Assembly: GCF_025725645.1 (NCBI RefSeq)
Contig: NZ_CP107007.1
Location: forward strand, 2,480,001 to 2,544,000
DNA from: Halomonas sp. GD1P12
Lineage (GTDB): Bacteria > Pseudomonadota > Gammaproteobacteria > Pseudomonadales > Halomonadaceae
DNA length: 64,000 nt
Reading direction: 5' to 3'
Both the position numbers and the translations under genes were made by a program. The notes beneath the pieces were generated by a model, which saw nothing but the letters and a program-made list of their open reading frames with translations, did not search any database and had not been told where the DNA came from. Positions 62,084-64,000 of this stretch are shown one piece after another (position 1 is the first letter of the stretch; each line of letters begins with the position of its first letter).

Positions 62084-63034
62084 CGTTTGGCGGTACTCGG
62101 CCAGCGCGGCGATATCCGAAGGCGTGGTGCGACAGCACCCGCCGATACCCGCGGCCCCGGCGGCAAGCCAGGCGGCCGCGCCCTGGACGAGGTTGGGCGG
62201 CGCGCCGTTGTGGTCGCACGCCGCCGGGTGCCAGGTTTTGGTGGCGGGTTCGTACTGCTCGCCGGAGTTGGGGTAGACCAGCACCGGCAGATCGCACGAC
62301 TGTCTGATGGCCTCGATCAGCGGCGCGATATGGGCGAGTGCTGTACAGTTCACGCCGATCGCCGCCACGCCCGGGCGCCCTGCCAGGGCTCGGGCGCATT
62401 CGGCAATCGGCGTGCCGTCGCTGATGTGCGCGTCATCCTTTGCCGAGAAGGTAATCCAGGCCTGCGCGCCGGGGTGCTCGGCGAGCAGGTCGCTGATCGC
62501 CAGCGCCTCGTCAAGCGACGGCAGCGTCTCCGCCGCCAGCAGGTCCGCCCCGGCCTCCAGCAGCAGCGCAAAGCGCTCGCGGTGAAAATCGACGAGCCCG
62601 GCACGATCCAGGTCATAGCCGCCGCGGTACTCGCTGCCGTCGGCCAGGTACGCGCCATAGGGCCCCACAGAAGCTGCCACCAGCGGTTTCGGGCGCGCGC
62701 TGTCCGGCTGCCAGGCGGCGTCGCGGGCATCACACGCCAGCGTTACCGAGCGCGTAATCAGCGCGCGGGCCTTTGCCTCGGTAAGCCCTGCCTGCATGAA
62801 GCCGGGAATGGTCGCCTGGTAGCTTGCGGTGATCGCACAGTCGGCGCCGGCCTCGAAGTAAGCCTGGTGAACCTGGCGGATCTTCTCCGGCGCCTCGCTT
62901 AAGAGCCGCGCCGACCAGAGGCTATCGCCCAGATCACACCCCAACGCCTCGAGTTCGGTGGCCAGCGCCCCGTCGATCACCATGAAAGGAACGTCGCGCA
63001 GCAGGGTCTGGATGGGGTTGGCGTGCTGGCTCAT
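62075..63034 (-). CDS. mmuM: homocysteine S-methyltransferase
   Basis: A 319-residue zinc methyltransferase. Zinc cysteines are in VNCTALAHI and GGCCRTTP. It opens with VIDGALATELEALGCDLGDSLWSA. It transfers a methyl group from S-methylmethionine (or SAM) to homocysteine to give methionine. It overlaps the permease gene by 4 bases (ATGA), which points to an mmuPM-type operon. The ATG at 63034 was chosen; the longer frame overlaps the permease coding region. Confidence 0.93.
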   Translation of the reverse strand: MSQHANPIQTLLRDVPFMVIDGALATELEALGCDLGDSLWSARLLSEAPEKIRQVHQAYFEAGADCAITASYQATIPGFMQAGLTEAKARALITRSVTLACDARDAAWQPDSARPKPLVAASVGPYGAYLADGSEYRGGYDLDRAGLVDFHRERFALLLEAGADLLAAETLPSLDEALAISDLLAEHPGAQAWITFSAKDDAHISDGTPIAECARALAGRPGVAAIGVNCTALAHIAPLIEAIRQSCDLPVLVYPNSGEQYEPATKTWHPAACDHNGAPPNLVQGAAAWLAAGAAGIGGCCRTTPSDIAALAEYRQTLI

Positions 63035-64000
63035 GCGGGGGTCTCCTCGGCGGTGCGGGCGCGTTTGGCCGTCTGGCGGCGGTGCAGGTAGTGAATCAGA
63101 TAGCAGAGTACGATGAACGGCACGCCGAAGTAGAGCGCGATGCGCTGCTGCGGATCGAAGGCAATGCCGATACAGGCGGCCAGGCAGGCGCCGAAGGCGA
63201 TCAGCGGCACGAACGGGTAGCCCGGCGTGCGGTAAACCAGATCCTCGAGCTGGCCGCCTTCCCGCAGGTACTGGCGGCGAAAGTTGAACTGGCTCAGCGC
63301 GATCGCCATCCACACGATCACCACCGCAAGCCCCGAAATGGACACCAGCACCAGATACACCGACTCCGGCGCGTAAACGCTCGAGAACAGCGCCCCGAAG
63401 CCGCCGACCATGCTCAAGAGCAGCGCGTTCATGGGAATGCCGCGCTTGTTGAGCCGGCCAAGAGACTTGGGCAGCGTGCCCTGGTCCGAGAGCGTCCAGA
63501 GCATGCGCGCCGAGGCGTAGAGACCGGAGTTGGCCGCCGAGAGCAGCGCGGTGATGATCACGAAGTTCATGATGTCCGCCGCTCCCGGCACGCCGATGCG
63601 CTGGAAGACCGCGACGAACGGGCTCTGGCTGAGTCCGGCCTCGGTATGAGGCAGGAGCGCGGCGATCACCACCATGGTACCGACGAAGAACAGAATCAGC
63701 CGCCAGAGCGTGGCACGAATCGCTTTAGGGACGTTGCGCGCCGGATCCTCGGCTTCGCCGGCGGCGATGCCAATAAGCTCGGTACCGGAGAAGGCGAACA
63801 TCACCGCCAGAAGCGTCATGCCGATGGTCAAAAGGCTCGGCGGCATCGCGCCCTCGCCCCACAGCGCCGAAAGCCCGGGGGAGGCCACGGTAGCGCCGGT
63901 TTCATCCTGCAGCGGCACGAAGCCGATGATCGCCGCCGCGCCGATCAACACGAAGGCGACCACCGCCAGCACCTTGATCAGCGAGAGCCAGAACTCGGAT
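63031..64000 (-). CDS. amino acid permease (probable S-methylmethionine permease), partial
   Basis: The C-terminal part of an APC-family permease; the 5' end lies beyond the right window edge (frame is open to 64000, beginning SEFWLSLIKVLAVVAF). About 320 residues and eight or nine helices are present, including FSGTELIGIAAGEAEDPARNVPKAI and ALLSAANSGLYASARMLW, both AAT-type. It is translationally coupled to mmuM (ATGA), so S-methylmethionine is the likely substrate, as with MmuP of E. coli. Confidence 0.85.
   Translation of the reverse strand, partial: SEFWLSLIKVLAVVAFVLIGAAAIIGFVPLQDETGATVASPGLSALWGEGAMPPSLLTIGMTLLAVMFAFSGTELIGIAAGEAEDPARNVPKAIRATLWRLILFFVGTMVVIAALLPHTEAGLSQSPFVAVFQRIGVPGAADIMNFVIITALLSAANSGLYASARMLWTLSDQGTLPKSLGRLNKRGIPMNALLLSMVGGFGALFSSVYAPESVYLVLVSISGLAVVIVWMAIALSQFNFRRQYLREGGQLEDLVYRTPGYPFVPLIAFGACLAACIGIAFDPQQRIALYFGVPFIVLCYLIHYLHRRQTAKRARTAEETPA

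Overview
The window is chromosomal DNA from a GC-rich gammaproteobacterium, most probably a member of the Halomonadaceae (Halomonas or a close relative). This is inferred from protein flavour and gene order: trpI divergent from trpBA, an ast/aot arginine cluster, recC separated from recBD, an orphan ProX-like binding protein, acidic soluble proteins and strong GC3 bias. No rRNA, tRNA, CRISPR array or recognisable transposase was seen.

Layout. 1-13.9 kb: GNAT-nitrilase fusion, ATL DNA-repair protein and azoreductase, alanine/glycine:cation symporter, orphan glycine-betaine-type binding protein, TVP38 membrane protein convergent with a large phosphoesterase-like/GT4 fusion, YjbQ, MtfA, and a malate/2-hydroxyacid block (dmlR, dmlA, FMN 2-hydroxyacid dehydrogenase, wrbA). 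14-19 kb: hemerythrin, then astE and a basic amino acid ABC importer (ATPase, two permeases, binding protein), an arginine/ornithine uptake and catabolism block. 19-27.7 kb: TraX-like protein, PAS-SGDEF diguanylate cyclase, purEK, small HTH protein, chrA, ilvD, small membrane protein. 27.7-38.7 kb: recC, then pncB on the opposite strand, then recB and recD overlapping by 4 bases.

38.8-46.3 kb is the accessory segment. A PAP2 phosphatase gene has its 3' third duplicated about 1.1 kb downstream, with a DUF1993 gene between the two copies. Then comes a sharply AT-rich two-gene cassette (40.8-43.2 kb): an unrecognised 290-residue soluble protein followed by a membrane protein carrying an intact GT51 (peptidoglycan glycosyltransferase) domain with no transpeptidase. 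The positive-inside pattern would put that domain in the cytoplasm. A perfect 10-bp inverted repeat lies just upstream of the cassette. After it are two paralogous small secreted proteins with matching promoters and nearly identical 3' ends, on either side of a haloacid dehalogenase gene. The AT-rich cassette is my candidate for an undescribed system; a defence or envelope role is inference only.

46.3-64 kb returns to host-like DNA: SMI1/KNR4-like protein, type-B esterase, zinc metallopeptidase, a GNAT/NUDIX/anchored-protein cluster, GNAT, AraC regulator with a LysE exporter, HTH-2TM regulator, molybdenum-carrier-like protein, a LysR regulator divergent from an M20 amidohydrolase plus DUF3311/SSS transporter module (import and hydrolysis of an acylated compound), SDR, trpBA with divergent trpI, and an mmuM/amino-acid-permease pair cut by the right edge. 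Many neighbours are convergent with stop codons overlapping by 4 to 23 bases, so the core regions are very compact.
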